This document shows positions 55,542 to 64,000 of a stretch of 64,000 nt of DNA, piece after piece. This DNA comes from Cellulosimicrobium sp. ES-005 (lineage in GTDB: Bacteria > Actinomycetota > Actinomycetes > Actinomycetales > Cellulomonadaceae): assembly GCF_040448685.1 (NCBI RefSeq), contig NZ_CP159290.1:1178001-1242000 (forward strand), given 5' to 3'. The first letter of the stretch is position 1, and each line of letters opens with the position of its first letter. Position numbers and translations under genes: made by a program. The notes under the pieces were generated by a model. That model was not told where the DNA came from. It worked only from the letters and a program-made list of their open reading frames with translations, and did no database searches.

Positions 55542-56620
55542 CCACCGACACCACGCGCCGGACCATCCCGCCGCGCGCGCCGCGGGCCGGCTGGCTCGAG
55601 CGCCTCACCGCGGGCGGGAGCTGGACCGTGTTCGCGCTGCTCGTGCTCGTCTTCGCGGTCATCCTCGTGATGAACCCGTCGTTCGGCGAGCCGATGTCGC
55701 TCATGGCCTTCGTCAAGAAGGCGGCGCCGCTGGTCATCCTCGCGATCGGACAGTACTTCGTCATCGTCTCGGGCGAGTTCGACCTCTCGGTCGGGTCGCT
55801 CGTCGGCGCCCAGGTCGTCATCGCGGCGAAGCTCATGGACGGCGAGGACTCGATGACGTGGCCCGTCATGGCCCTCATGATCGTCTTCGGTCTCGCGGTC
55901 GGCCTCGTCAACGGCCTCGTGACGACGCTGCTCAAGGTGCCGTCGTTCATCACGACGCTCGGCATGATGCTCGTGCTCTACGGCGCGATCCGGCTCTGGA
56001 CGGGCGGCGCCCCCACGGGCGCGCTGACCGACGGGTTCCGGCAGTGGGGACGCGGGGGCATCCCCGACACGCCCGGCCAGTTCCAGGTGCCGTACGCGCT
56101 CATGGTCGTCGTGGTGCTCGGCGTCCTCGCCGCCCTGCTCATGCGCCGCCCGTTCGGCCGCACGCTCGTCGCGACCGGCGACAACGACGTCGCGGCCGGC
56201 TACGCCGGAGGCTCCGTGTGGTGGGTGCGCACGCGCGCCTTCCTCCTCTCGGGCTTCATGGCCACGGTCGCCGCCATCCTCATCGGTGGCTACGCGGGCG
56301 TCACCGCGCAGGTCGGGCAGGGCCTGGAGTTCATGGCCATCACGGCCGTCGTGCTCGGGGGCGTCGTGCTCGGCGGCGGGCGGGGCACCGTGATCGCCGC
56401 GATGGCCGGCGCGCTCACCCTCGAGGCGCTGTTCACGCTGTTCAACCAGCTCAGCCTCCCGTCGACGATCCGGCCCGCCGTGCAGGGCGTGATCATCATC
56501 GCGGCCGTCGCCTACGCCGCGCTGCCGCGCCGGTCGCGGCGCCGCTCGTCCACCCCCGACGCCCCGCCTGCCGCGGGCCCGACCCCCGCACCGAAGGAGC
56601 CCGCCCCCGCGAACGCCTGA
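55538..56620 (+). CDS. Sugar ABC transporter permease (RbsC-like) B, transporter 2
   Basis: The 360-residue permease is a divergent paralogue of the preceding one. It shows GQYFVIVSGEFDLSVGSLVGA, GLVNGLVTTLLKVPSFITTLG, FGRTLVATGDNDVAAGYAGG and FMAITAVVLGGVVLGGGRGT. The C-terminal tail is rich in Arg, Pro and Ala and probably disordered. GGAGGTG sits seven bases before the ATG, which overlaps the upstream stop. Confidence 0.94.
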   Translation: MTTDTTRRTIPPRAPRAGWLERLTAGGSWTVFALLVLVFAVILVMNPSFGEPMSLMAFVKKAAPLVILAIGQYFVIVSGEFDLSVGSLVGAQVVIAAKLMDGEDSMTWPVMALMIVFGLAVGLVNGLVTTLLKVPSFITTLGMMLVLYGAIRLWTGGAPTGALTDGFRQWGRGGIPDTPGQFQVPYALMVVVVLGVLAALLMRRPFGRTLVATGDNDVAAGYAGGSVWWVRTRAFLLSGFMATVAAILIGGYAGVTAQVGQGLEFMAITAVVLGGVVLGGGRGTVIAAMAGALTLEALFTLFNQLSLPSTIRPAVQGVIIIAAVAYAALPRRSRRRSSTPDAPPAAGPTPAPKEPAPANA

Positions 56621-56747
56621 GCACCGGCGCCCCGGCGGACTCCCGCCCGCGCGACCCCGACCACGCCCGAAAGACCCCCTTCCGAGCTGTACCCCTTCCC
56701 CCGCACGCTGCGGGACGACGACGTCTCACCCCCAAGGAGAGAAGGAC

Positions 56748-57977
56748 ATGCGACGTACACGAGCACTCCTGGCCGGCGCGGCGGTGGCCACGCTGTTCCT
56801 CACGGCCGCCTGCACGACCGACACCCCCACCGACACCGGCGAGGGTGGCGAGACCTCGGCCGAGGAGAGCCCCGCGAGCGAGGAGTCCGGCGGCGCCGAC
56901 TCCGAGTGGTTCGTCCAGGCGGACTACGACCGTCAGCTCGCCCAGCGCGAGGTCGTGCCCGAGGGCCCGGCCGACCAGCCGTGGCTGCAGGCGATCGAGC
57001 CCGAGTACGTGGACACGGCCGAGTACGCGAGCGAGGGTGGCGGCAAGACGCTGTGCTTCTCGAACGCCTCGGTGTCCAACCCGTGGCGCGTGACCGGCTG
57101 GATCACGATGCAGCAGCAGGTCGACGTGCTGAAGTCCGAGGGCGTCATCGGCGAGTTCCGCGTCTCGGACGCGGCGGACGACGACAACAAGCAGATCTCC
57201 GACATCCAGGCGTTCGTCGAGGCGGGCGACTGCGACGCGATCGTCATCTCCCCGTCCACGACGGCGACCCTCACGCCCGCGGTCGAGGCCGCGTGCGAGT
57301 CGGGCAAGCCCGTCATCGTGTTCGACCGTGGCGTGAACACCGACTGCATGGTCACGTTCATCCACCCGATCGGCGGCTACGCCTACGGTGCCGACGGCGC
57401 CGAGTTCCTCGTCGAGAACCTGGAGCCGGGCTCGAAGGTGCTCGCGCTGCGCATCCTGCCCGGCGTGGACGTGCTGGAGAACCGCTGGGCCGCGGCCGAC
57501 AAGATCTTCTCGGAGTCCGAGCTCGAGGTCGTGGGCGCGGAGTTCACCGGCGGTGACGGCGCGAAGATCAAGGACATCGTCACGCAGTACCTGCAGCGCG
57601 GGGACGTGGACGGCATCTGGATGGACGCGGGCGACGGCGCCGTCGCGGCGGTCGAGGCGTTCGAGGACGCCGGCAAGCCCTACCCGGTCTTCATGGGCGA
57701 GGACGAGATGAGCTTCCTGCGCAAGTGGAAGGACACGGACATGACCGCCCTCGGCGCCGTGTACTCGAACTTCCAGTGGCGCACCCCGATCCTCGCGGCG
57801 CAGATGATCTGGGCCGGCGAGCAGGTCCCGTCGGAGTGGGTCCTGCCGCAGGCGCCGATCGAGGCCGAGGAGCTGGACGCGTACCTCGAGGCGAACAAGG
57901 ACATGCCGTCGCTGCACTACGCGAAGTTCGGCGGCGAGGACCTGCCGGGCTTCCCGGAGGCATGGACCGACCGCTGA
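56748..57977 (+). CDS. Sugar-binding lipoprotein (PBP1 type), transporter 2
   Basis: The 409-residue lipoprotein has a signal MRRTRALLAGAAVATLFLTA with lipobox TAAC (Cys22) and an acidic linker (24-52). The mature domain has LCFSNASVSNPWRVTGWITM, QISDIQAFVEAGDCDAIVIS, GKPVIVFDRGVNTDCMVTFI and RILPGVDVLENRWAAADKI. It differs strongly from the transporter-1 binding protein (for example FDRG instead of VDRE), so the two transporters probably take different sugars. AAGGAGAGAAGGAC precedes the ATG. A 12-bp tandem repeat overlaps its stop. Confidence 0.93.
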   Translation: MRRTRALLAGAAVATLFLTAACTTDTPTDTGEGGETSAEESPASEESGGADSEWFVQADYDRQLAQREVVPEGPADQPWLQAIEPEYVDTAEYASEGGGKTLCFSNASVSNPWRVTGWITMQQQVDVLKSEGVIGEFRVSDAADDDNKQISDIQAFVEAGDCDAIVISPSTTATLTPAVEAACESGKPVIVFDRGVNTDCMVTFIHPIGGYAYGADGAEFLVENLEPGSKVLALRILPGVDVLENRWAAADKIFSESELEVVGAEFTGGDGAKIKDIVTQYLQRGDVDGIWMDAGDGAVAAVEAFEDAGKPYPVFMGEDEMSFLRKWKDTDMTALGAVYSNFQWRTPILAAQMIWAGEQVPSEWVLPQAPIEAEELDAYLEANKDMPSLHYAKFGGEDLPGFPEAWTDR

Positions 57978-58005
57978 CCGGACCGCTGACCGGACCGCTG
58001 ACCGG
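57970..58005 (+). repeat. Three tandem 12-bp repeats over the stop codon
   Basis: ACCGCTGACCGG occurs three times (57970, 57982, 57994). Because the unit is four codons long, each copy repeats the TGA stop in the same frame, giving three consecutive in-frame stops. Confidence 0.85.
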
Positions 58006-58044
58006 TCGTCCGCACGGGACCTGACAGGTCCCGCAGAACCACCC

Positions 58045-58067
58045 GGTCCGACCCTCGCGGTCGGACC
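58045..58067 (+). terminator. Stem-loop after the transporter-2 binding-protein gene
   Basis: Eight-base stem GGTCCGAC (58045-58052) with GTCGGACC (58060-58067); a second weaker hairpin lies at 58081-58099. They may terminate part of the transcripts or stabilise the binding-protein message. Confidence 0.5.
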
Positions 58068-58212
58068 ACCCAGGGGCCGCCCGGTCGCCGTCCGACCGGC
58101 CGGGCGCCCCGCCCGCCCGACGACGCGGCGCACCTCCCGTGCGGAGGTGCCCCGCAGCGTCGGGCACGCGGGCGGGACGGCCGAGAGCTCGGACCCGACG
58201 AGAGAGAGCGAC

Positions 58213-59112
58213 GTGGCTCTTCCTACCCCGGCCCTGCCGCTGCGCCGCCGTGCGCTCGGCGTCAACACGTGGGTCTGGACCTCCCCGCTCACCGACGACG
58301 CGCTGCGCGACCTCGCGCCCCGCGTCGCGGGGTGGGGTTTCGACGTGCTCGAGCTGCCCGTGGAGAACCCCGGCGACTGGGACCCGGCGACCGCCGCGAC
58401 GGTCCTCGCCGACCACGGCCTCGGCGCGAGCGTCTCGCTCGTCATGGGCGAGGGCCGCGAGCTCGTCGCCGCGGACGCCGCGACGGTGCGTGCCACGCAG
58501 GACTACCTGCGGCACGTCGTCGACGTCGCGCGCACGGTCGGCGCCCCGGTGATCGGCGGACCCGCGTACGCGTCGGTCGGGCGCACGTGGCGCCTGACCC
58601 CCGCGGAGCGCGAGGCGGCGTACTCCGAGCTCGCCGAGAACCTGGCACCCGTCGTCGAGCACGCGATCGCGGCCGGCGTCGTCGTCGGGCTCGAGCCGCT
58701 GAACCGCTACGAGACGAGCCTCGTCAACACCGTCGACCAGGGGCTGGAGGTCGTGCGGCGGCTGCCCGCGGCCGGCATCGGCCTCATGCTCGACGTCTAC
58801 CACATGAACATCGAGGAGACGGACCTGCCCGCCGCGGTCGCGCGCGCGGGCGAGCGCATCGCGCACGTCCAGGTGTGCGGCAACGACCGGGGCGCACCCG
58901 GCAACGACCACCTGGACTGGCGCGCCCTCCTCGCCGCGCTCGACGCGACCGGCTACGACGGACCCCTCGTCATCGAGTCCTTCACGGCCGACAACGCGAC
59001 GATCGCCACGGCCGCCTCCATCTGGCGGCCGCTGGCGCCGACCCAGGACGCCATCGCCGTCGATGGCCTGGCCCACCTGAAGGGACTGATGCCCACGCCG
59101 GAGCACCCGTAG
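58213..59112 (+). CDS. Sugar isomerase/epimerase of the tagatose/psicose 3-epimerase type, TIM barrel 2
   Basis: A 299-residue barrel enzyme. The four metal ligands of ketose 3-epimerases are in place: Glu in VGLEPLNRYETSLVNT, Asp in IGLMLDVYHMNIEE, His in AHVQVCGNDRGAPGNDHLDW and Glu in GPLVIESFTADN. The opening ALGVNTWVWTSPLTDD also fits D-psicose/D-tagatose 3-epimerases, which invert C3 of ketohexoses via an enediolate. GTG 58213 is chosen because GAGAGAG lies just upstream; the open frame extends further to 58147 without a site. It lies between transporter 2 and the second giant ThuA protein. Confidence 0.88.
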   Translation: MALPTPALPLRRRALGVNTWVWTSPLTDDALRDLAPRVAGWGFDVLELPVENPGDWDPATAATVLADHGLGASVSLVMGEGRELVAADAATVRATQDYLRHVVDVARTVGAPVIGGPAYASVGRTWRLTPAEREAAYSELAENLAPVVEHAIAAGVVVGLEPLNRYETSLVNTVDQGLEVVRRLPAAGIGLMLDVYHMNIEETDLPAAVARAGERIAHVQVCGNDRGAPGNDHLDWRALLAALDATGYDGPLVIESFTADNATIATAASIWRPLAPTQDAIAVDGLAHLKGLMPTPEHP

Positions 59113-59167
59113 CCGTAGTCGATCCACGACCGCAGCGCCGGCACGCCGCGGGATGACGACCACCCTT

Positions 59168-59187
59168 CCCGGACGACGACGTCCGGG
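59168..59187 (+). terminator. Small stem-loop in the leader of the second giant ThuA gene
   Basis: CCCGGAC (59168-59174) pairs with GTCCGGG (59181-59187) over a six-base loop, 55 bases after the epimerase stop and 30 before the next ATG. It may attenuate read-through. Confidence 0.4.
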
Positions 59188-59217
59188 TCCGCACGTCATG
59201 CCCCTGGAGGCAGCACG

Positions 59218-62200
59218 ATGACCGCACGACGCCCACGCAGGGCGAGGTCCGTCGCGGCACTGACCATCGGAGCGCTCGCGTTCACGCTCGCGCCCGTCAC
59301 GATGGCCAGCGCCGCCGACGACCCCGTCCCCGCGGACGAAGAGCACAAGGTGCTCATCTTCACCAAGACGACCCAGTTCCGGCACAGCGAGGCGATCACG
59401 CAGGGCACCCCGGTGCTCGAGGCGGCGTTCGCCGAGGTCGGCATCGCGTCCGACCACACGGAGGACTCGACCGTCTTCAACGACGAGACCCTCGCGCAGT
59501 ACGACGCCCTGGTCATGTTCCAGACGTCGGGCGACCCGTGGAACGCCGACGAGAAGGCGGCGCTCGAGCGCTACCAGCAGGCGGGCGGCGGCATCGTCGC
59601 GATCCACAACGCCACGGACATGCGCGGCAGCTACGGCTGGTGGGACGACATGATCGGGGCGCTCATGCCCGGTCACGCCGCCACCGGCACCAGCCCCGGC
59701 CTGCCGGGCACGGTCCGCGTGGAGGACCGCACGCACCCGTCGACCGAGCACCTGTCCCAGCGCTGGACGCGCGCGGACGAGTGGTACAACTACTCGGCCA
59801 ACGTCCGCGGCAGCGCGCACGTGCTCGCCACGATGGACGAGTCCACGTACGACGCGGGCAGCAACAAGATGGGCTACGACCACCCGATCTCGTGGTGCAA
59901 GCCCTACGACGGCGGTCGCGCCTGGATGACCGGCATGGGCCACTTCGGGGCGCACTACACCGACGAGCCCGACCTCGTGCAGCACATCGTCGGCGGCGTC
60001 CAGTGGGCCGCGGGCCTCGTCGAGGGCGACTGCGGCGGCACCGACTGGGGCTCGTTCGAGAAGATCGCGCTCGACACCAACACGAGCGCGCCCTTCGGCA
60101 TGGACGTCGCGCCCGACGGCCGCGTGTTCTACACCGAGCTCGTGCGCGGGCAGATCCGCGTGTACGACCCCCGGACGCAGAACACCACGACCGCCATCAC
60201 CATCCCGGTGTACTCCGGCGGCGAGGACGGCCTGCTCGGCATCGCGCTCGACAAGGACTTCGCGGAGAACGGGTACCTGTACCAGTACTACGCGCCGGCG
60301 AGCTCGAACGACTCCGACCCGGCGAACTTCTTCAGCCGCGTCTCGCGGTTCACGGTCTCCTCCGAGGGGCCCGGCTCCACGGTGATCGACCCGGCGTCCG
60401 AGAAGGTGCTCATCGAGATCCCGGCCGGGCGCCTGCCCGACGAGCCGGGTCACACGGGCGGCGGCCTCCTCGTCGACCACGAGACCGGTGACCTGTACAT
60501 CGGCGTCGGCGACGACGTGAACCCGCACTCCGAGCCGTCGGGCGGCTACGCGCCGATCTCGGAGCGTGACGGCACGTTCCACGACGCGCGCGCGACGTCC
60601 GCGAACACGAACGACCTGCGCGGCAAGGTCCTGCGCATCCACCCCGAGGCCGACGGCACCTACTCGATCCCCGAGGGCAACCTGTTCGCCCCGGGCACCG
60701 AGAAGACGCTGCCCGAGATCTACGCGATGGGCTTCCGCAACCCGTTCCGGTTCACGATCGACGCGAAGACGGGCAACCTCGGCGTCGCCGACTACTCGCC
60801 CGACAACGGGTCGGACAACCTCGCGAACCGCGGCCCGGCCGGCATCGCCGAGTGGAACCTCATCAAGGAGCCCGGCTTCTACGGCTGGCCCCTGTGCATG
60901 GGCAACAACGAGCCGTTCCGCGACGTCGACTACCGGACGAACCCCGTCACCGTGGGCGACTTCTTCGACTGCGACAACCCCGTCAACGACTCCGTGAAGA
61001 ACACGGGCCTCACCGAGCTGCCCCCCGCGCAGCCGGCGGACCTCTGGTACGGCTACCAGCGCTCGTCCGTCCCCGGCGTGATCAACGCCGGCGGCGGTCT
61101 CGCGCCCATGGGCGGCCCGTTCTACCAGTTCGACCCGGAGCTCGACTCCGACACGAAGTTCCCGGCGTCGTACGACGGCAAGGCCTTCTTCTACGAGTGG
61201 GCCCGCAACAAGATGTACACGATCGACCTCAAGGACCCCGAGGCCGCGCCCGGCGCGACCGACGTCGAGAAGGTCAACCCGTTCCTCCCGCAGGAGCAGT
61301 TCCTCGCGCCGATCGACTCCAAGTTCGGCCCCGACGGCGCGATGTACGTGCTCGACTGGGGCGGCGGCTTCGGCCGCGACAACCCGAACTCGGGGCTGCA
61401 CCGCATCGACTACCTGTCGGGCTCGCGCTCGCCGGTGTCGAAGCCGGTCGCGACGCCCGACTCCGGCATCGCGCCGCTCGAGGTGACGTTCGACGGCACG
61501 GGGAGCACCGACCCCGAGGGCGAGGAGCTCACCTACGCGTGGGACTTCGACGGTGACGGCACGACGGACTCGACGTCCGCCGCGCCCAGCCACACCTACA
61601 CCGAGAACGGCGTCTACGACGCCCGCCTCACGGTGACCGACCCCGCCGGCAAGGTGGGCACGGCGACCGTGCCGATCACGGTGGGCAACACGCGGCCCGA
61701 GGTCGACTTCGGCCTCCCGCCCACCGGGTCCTTCTTCACGTTCGGCGACGACATCACGTGGGACGTGTCGGTGACCGACGCGGAGGACTCGCCCGAGGGC
61801 GACGAGATCGACGACGAGCAGGTCATCATCCAGCCCGCGCTCGGGCACGACGCGCACGCGCACCCCGCCGAGCCGCTGCACGGCCGCACGGGCACCGTGG
61901 CGACGAGCCTCGGCGGCGGCCACGGCGAGGACATGAACGTCTTCTACGTGATCGACGCGCGCTACACCGACCGCGGCGGCGAGGGCGACGTGCCCGCGCT
62001 CACCGGGTCGGACACGACGCTGATCTTCCCGAAGAAGCGCGAGGCGGAGTTCCACACGACCTCCGACGGCACCACGACGATCCCGAGCCGGGACGTCGAG
62101 GGCGGCGGCTCCGTCATCACCGGGTCGAACGGTTCCTGGGCGTCGTACGACCCCGTGAGCCTCTACGGCGTGCAGGCGCTGAACCTGCGCGTCGCGGCGG

Positions 62201-64000
62201 CGGCCGAGGGCACGATCGAGCTGCGTCGCGACGCGGCCGACGGCGAGCTCCTCGGCACGGCCGAGATCCCGCAGACCGGGCTCGGCACGTTCACGGACGT
62301 GACCGTCGAGGTCACCGACCCCATGGAGCCGTTCACGCTCTACGTGGTCTTCCCCGGTGAGGGCGAGCGTCGTCTCAACTTCATCGAGGCCGACGGCAAG
62401 GGCGTCTCGGACACCACCCGTCCCAAGGTCCGCATCACGTCCCCCGAGGCGGGCGTCCGCCTCGAGCAGGGCGAGATGGCGGTCACCGCGGAGGCGGACG
62501 ACACCGAGAACACGGTGACCCAGGTCGAGTTCTTCGTCGACGGCGAGTCGATCGGCGTCGACGACACGGCTCCGTACGAGGCCACGTGGAACCCGACGGC
62601 GGACAACTACTACGAGCTGACCGCCGTCGCCACGAACGACAAGGGTCTGTACACGCGCTCGCGCGTGGTGCTCGCCCAGGTCGGCGACCTCTTCGCGGGG
62701 ATGAAGACCTTCACCAACGCGAACGGGACGTTCGAGCAGCTCGCCGAGGGCAAGTACCTCGTCACGTCGGGCGGCGCGAACATGTGGCAGGGCACCAACG
62801 AGTACTCGACCATCTACCGCGAGCAGGGCGCCGACGAGAACTGGTCGGCGACGGTGAAGATCAACAGCCAGGGCAACTCGAACGGGTCCGCCAAGGCCGG
62901 GATCATCGTCCGCAACGACGTCACGCAGACGGCGAACTCGCAGGGCTACGCGGCCCTGGGCATGCGCCCGAGCGGGGGCTTCGAGTGGCTGCGCGGCAAC
63001 TCCAGCGGGCAGCTCACGGCGTCGACCGGCGCGAGCACGACGAGCTACCCCGCGTGGGTGCGGATCGTGCGCGACGGCGACCTGTACACGGCCTCCTGGA
63101 GCAAGGACGGCGAGAACTTCACGCAGATCGGCGAGCCGCAGGCCCTGCCGGGTGCGGCGTCCGTCCAGGACGTGGGTCTCTTCGTCACGGCGCACAGCAC
63201 GACGGCGACGAGCGCGGTCGAGTTCCAGGACTTCGTGTTCGACGACGACCCGCAGACCGAGGAGCCCGGCGGCGGGAACCCGCCGCAGTGCCTCGCGGAC
63301 TCGTCCGACGAGTTCGACGGCGACGCGATCGACCCGCGATGGACGGTCGTCCGCCAGGCCGACGGCAAGCCGATCACCGTCGCCGACGGCCACGCCGTCC
63401 TGCCGGTCGTGCAGGGCGACATCAACGAGGCGCAGACCGGGCCGATCAGCTACCTCGGTCAGCCCGCGCCCGCCGGGTCGTGGACGCTCGAGACCAAGCT
63501 CGACGTCCCGCTCGCCCGGCACTGGCAGCACGCCGGCCTCCTGGTCCACGTGAACGACGACGAGTACACCAAGCTCGCGTTCACCAAGAACCAGAGCGGC
63601 GCCCGCTTCCTCGAGTTCCAGACCGAGACCGGTGGTGCCCGGACGTGGCACGGCCAGACGGACGTGGCGACGGACTTCCCGTCGTCGATCCACCTGCGCC
63701 TCGTCTCGGACGGGTCCGCGATCACGGCGGCGTACTCGGCGGACGGCCAGGCGTGGACGGCGCTCGGGGGCTCCGCGCCCGTCAAGCCCGGCGCCACGTT
63801 CGGCGTCATGGCGGGCGGCGACACGGCGACCGCCGACACGGTCGCGAAGGTCGACTACGTCCACGTCACCGGCGCCGAGCCGGACGACGGCGTGCGCGAG
63901 CCGAGCGACGAGTTCGAGGGCGACGCCCTCGACGGCTGCCGCTGGGACGCGATCGTGCGCTACGACGGGTCGAAGGTCGCCGTCGCCGACGGCGAGCTGC
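59218..64000 (+). CDS. Giant secreted ThuA - PQQ-type sugar dehydrogenase modular protein 2 (3' end outside window)
   Basis: The frame is open from ATG 59218 (GGAGG seven bases upstream) to the window end: 1,594 codons, incomplete. Signal peptide 1-~37 ([11 protein letters not shown]..., ending in TMASA). ThuA ~43-268 (KVLIFTKTTQFRHSEAITQG, WMTGMGHFGAHYTDEPD). Glucose/sorbosone dehydrogenase propeller ~280-737 (EEDGLLG-like block, GHTGGGLLVDHETGDLYIG, FGPDGAMYVLDWGGGFGRDN). PKD ~741-824, Ig-like ~825-939, CBM6-like ~941-1062, Ig-like ~1068-1150 (VEFFVDGESIGVDDTAPYEA), then laminin-G/DUF1349-like modules ~1158-1343, ~1362-1552 and the start of a third. It is a paralogue of the 44.3 kb protein with a different tail. 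Presumed extracellular glycan-acting enzyme; activity unproven. Confidence 0.9.
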   Translation, partial: MTARRPRRARSVAALTIGALAFTLAPVTMASAADDPVPADEEHKVLIFTKTTQFRHSEAITQGTPVLEAAFAEVGIASDHTEDSTVFNDETLAQYDALVMFQTSGDPWNADEKAALERYQQAGGGIVAIHNATDMRGSYGWWDDMIGALMPGHAATGTSPGLPGTVRVEDRTHPSTEHLSQRWTRADEWYNYSANVRGSAHVLATMDESTYDAGSNKMGYDHPISWCKPYDGGRAWMTGMGHFGAHYTDEPDLVQHIVGGVQWAAGLVEGDCGGTDWGSFEKIALDTNTSAPFGMDVAPDGRVFYTELVRGQIRVYDPRTQNTTTAITIPVYSGGEDGLLGIALDKDFAENGYLYQYYAPASSNDSDPANFFSRVSRFTVSSEGPGSTVIDPASEKVLIEIPAGRLPDEPGHTGGGLLVDHETGDLYIGVGDDVNPHSEPSGGYAPISERDGTFHDARATSANTNDLRGKVLRIHPEADGTYSIPEGNLFAPGTEKTLPEIYAMGFRNPFRFTIDAKTGNLGVADYSPDNGSDNLANRGPAGIAEWNLIKEPGFYGWPLCMGNNEPFRDVDYRTNPVTVGDFFDCDNPVNDSVKNTGLTELPPAQPADLWYGYQRSSVPGVINAGGGLAPMGGPFYQFDPELDSDTKFPASYDGKAFFYEWARNKMYTIDLKDPEAAPGATDVEKVNPFLPQEQFLAPIDSKFGPDGAMYVLDWGGGFGRDNPNSGLHRIDYLSGSRSPVSKPVATPDSGIAPLEVTFDGTGSTDPEGEELTYAWDFDGDGTTDSTSAAPSHTYTENGVYDARLTVTDPAGKVGTATVPITVGNTRPEVDFGLPPTGSFFTFGDDITWDVSVTDAEDSPEGDEIDDEQVIIQPALGHDAHAHPAEPLHGRTGTVATSLGGGHGEDMNVFYVIDARYTDRGGEGDVPALTGSDTTLIFPKKREAEFHTTSDGTTTIPSRDVEGGGSVITGSNGSWASYDPVSLYGVQALNLRVAAAAEGTIELRRDAADGELLGTAEIPQTGLGTFTDVTVEVTDPMEPFTLYVVFPGEGERRLNFIEADGKGVSDTTRPKVRITSPEAGVRLEQGEMAVTAEADDTENTVTQVEFFVDGESIGVDDTAPYEATWNPTADNYYELTAVATNDKGLYTRSRVVLAQVGDLFAGMKTFTNANGTFEQLAEGKYLVTSGGANMWQGTNEYSTIYREQGADENWSATVKINSQGNSNGSAKAGIIVRNDVTQTANSQGYAALGMRPSGGFEWLRGNSSGQLTASTGASTTSYPAWVRIVRDGDLYTASWSKDGENFTQIGEPQALPGAASVQDVGLFVTAHSTTATSAVEFQDFVFDDDPQTEEPGGGNPPQCLADSSDEFDGDAIDPRWTVVRQADGKPITVADGHAVLPVVQGDINEAQTGPISYLGQPAPAGSWTLETKLDVPLARHWQHAGLLVHVNDDEYTKLAFTKNQSGARFLEFQTETGGARTWHGQTDVATDFPSSIHLRLVSDGSAITAAYSADGQAWTALGGSAPVKPGATFGVMAGGDTATADTVAKVDYVHVTGAEPDDGVREPSDEFEGDALDGCRWDAIVRYDGSKVAVADGEL

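Noticed and set aside
42827-59112. C-glycoside deglycosidase system (oxidase plus two-subunit lyase)
   Set aside because: Gfo/Idh/MocA and TIM-barrel genes are there, but I see neither a GMC-type oxidase nor the small partner subunit of the known lyases. It remains a distant possibility only.
57691-63864. 2,057-codon open frame on the minus strand
   Set aside because: It is the antisense shadow of the second giant ThuA gene. Its translation is a low-complexity Arg/Val/Gly/Asp mixture with no domains, as expected from G/C-biased third positions.

Overview
The window is very GC-rich DNA with strongly G/C-biased third codon positions, GTG starts, four-base start/stop overlaps and leaderless promoters. 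Gene content (PhoX with an actinobacterial PHO box, an iscS-mnmA-MetE-like-ligA gene set, GH65 phosphorylase, secreted CBM/PKD proteins) points to a Gram-positive actinobacterium, most likely in the order Micrococcales near Cellulomonas, Cellulosimicrobium or Promicromonospora. The genus is an inference. I see no phage, transposase, CRISPR array, rRNA or tRNA.

Layout. 0-0.6 kb: 3' end of a 2-oxoacid dehydrogenase E2 gene. 0.7-6.2 kb (minus): a glycerol-1-phosphate-dehydrogenase-like gene coupled to a HAD phosphatase behind a 20-bp palindromic operator, a membrane protein, and an FAD-dependent dehydrogenase. 6.2-10.6 kb: glycogen debranching enzyme GlgX (minus) and electron transfer flavoprotein etfBA (plus). 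10.6-14 kb: phosphatase PhoX behind PHO-box repeats, and an APH-fold kinase. 14.2-18.3 kb: cysteine desulfurase and mnmA, coupled, then a SnoaL-like protein and a MetE-like protein. 18.5-21.7 kb: beta-phosphoglucomutase-like HAD protein coupled to a GH65 disaccharide phosphorylase. 22-32.9 kb: small lipoprotein, prolyl oligopeptidase, adhE under a textbook Rex operator, large lipoprotein, NarL-type two-component system, VanY-like carboxypeptidase. 33.2-35.7 kb: ligA with an unusual internal insertion.

35.7-64 kb is a dedicated glycoside-catabolism island. It has a minus-strand ROK repressor, a cytoplasmic ThuA protein and a DapA-like aldolase. On the plus strand are two complete CUT2-type sugar ABC transporters, two Gfo/Idh/MocA oxidoreductases, two xylose-isomerase-like TIM-barrel epimerases, and two giant secreted proteins that fuse a ThuA domain to a PQQ-type glucose/sorbosone dehydrogenase propeller and then to PKD, CBM6-like and laminin-G-like modules. 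One 24-bp motif, CTTWTG-N12-CARAAG, overlaps well-formed sigma-70 promoters at three places in front of the two transporter operons; it is probably the ROK operator. The first genes of both operons appear to be leaderless.

Working model (inference): the secreted proteins bind a polysaccharide or glycoside and oxidise or process its sugars outside the cell. The transporters import the products, and the oxidoreductases, epimerases, cytoplasmic ThuA and aldolase convert the keto-sugars to central metabolites. This ThuA-propeller island is the best candidate for an undescribed system in the window.
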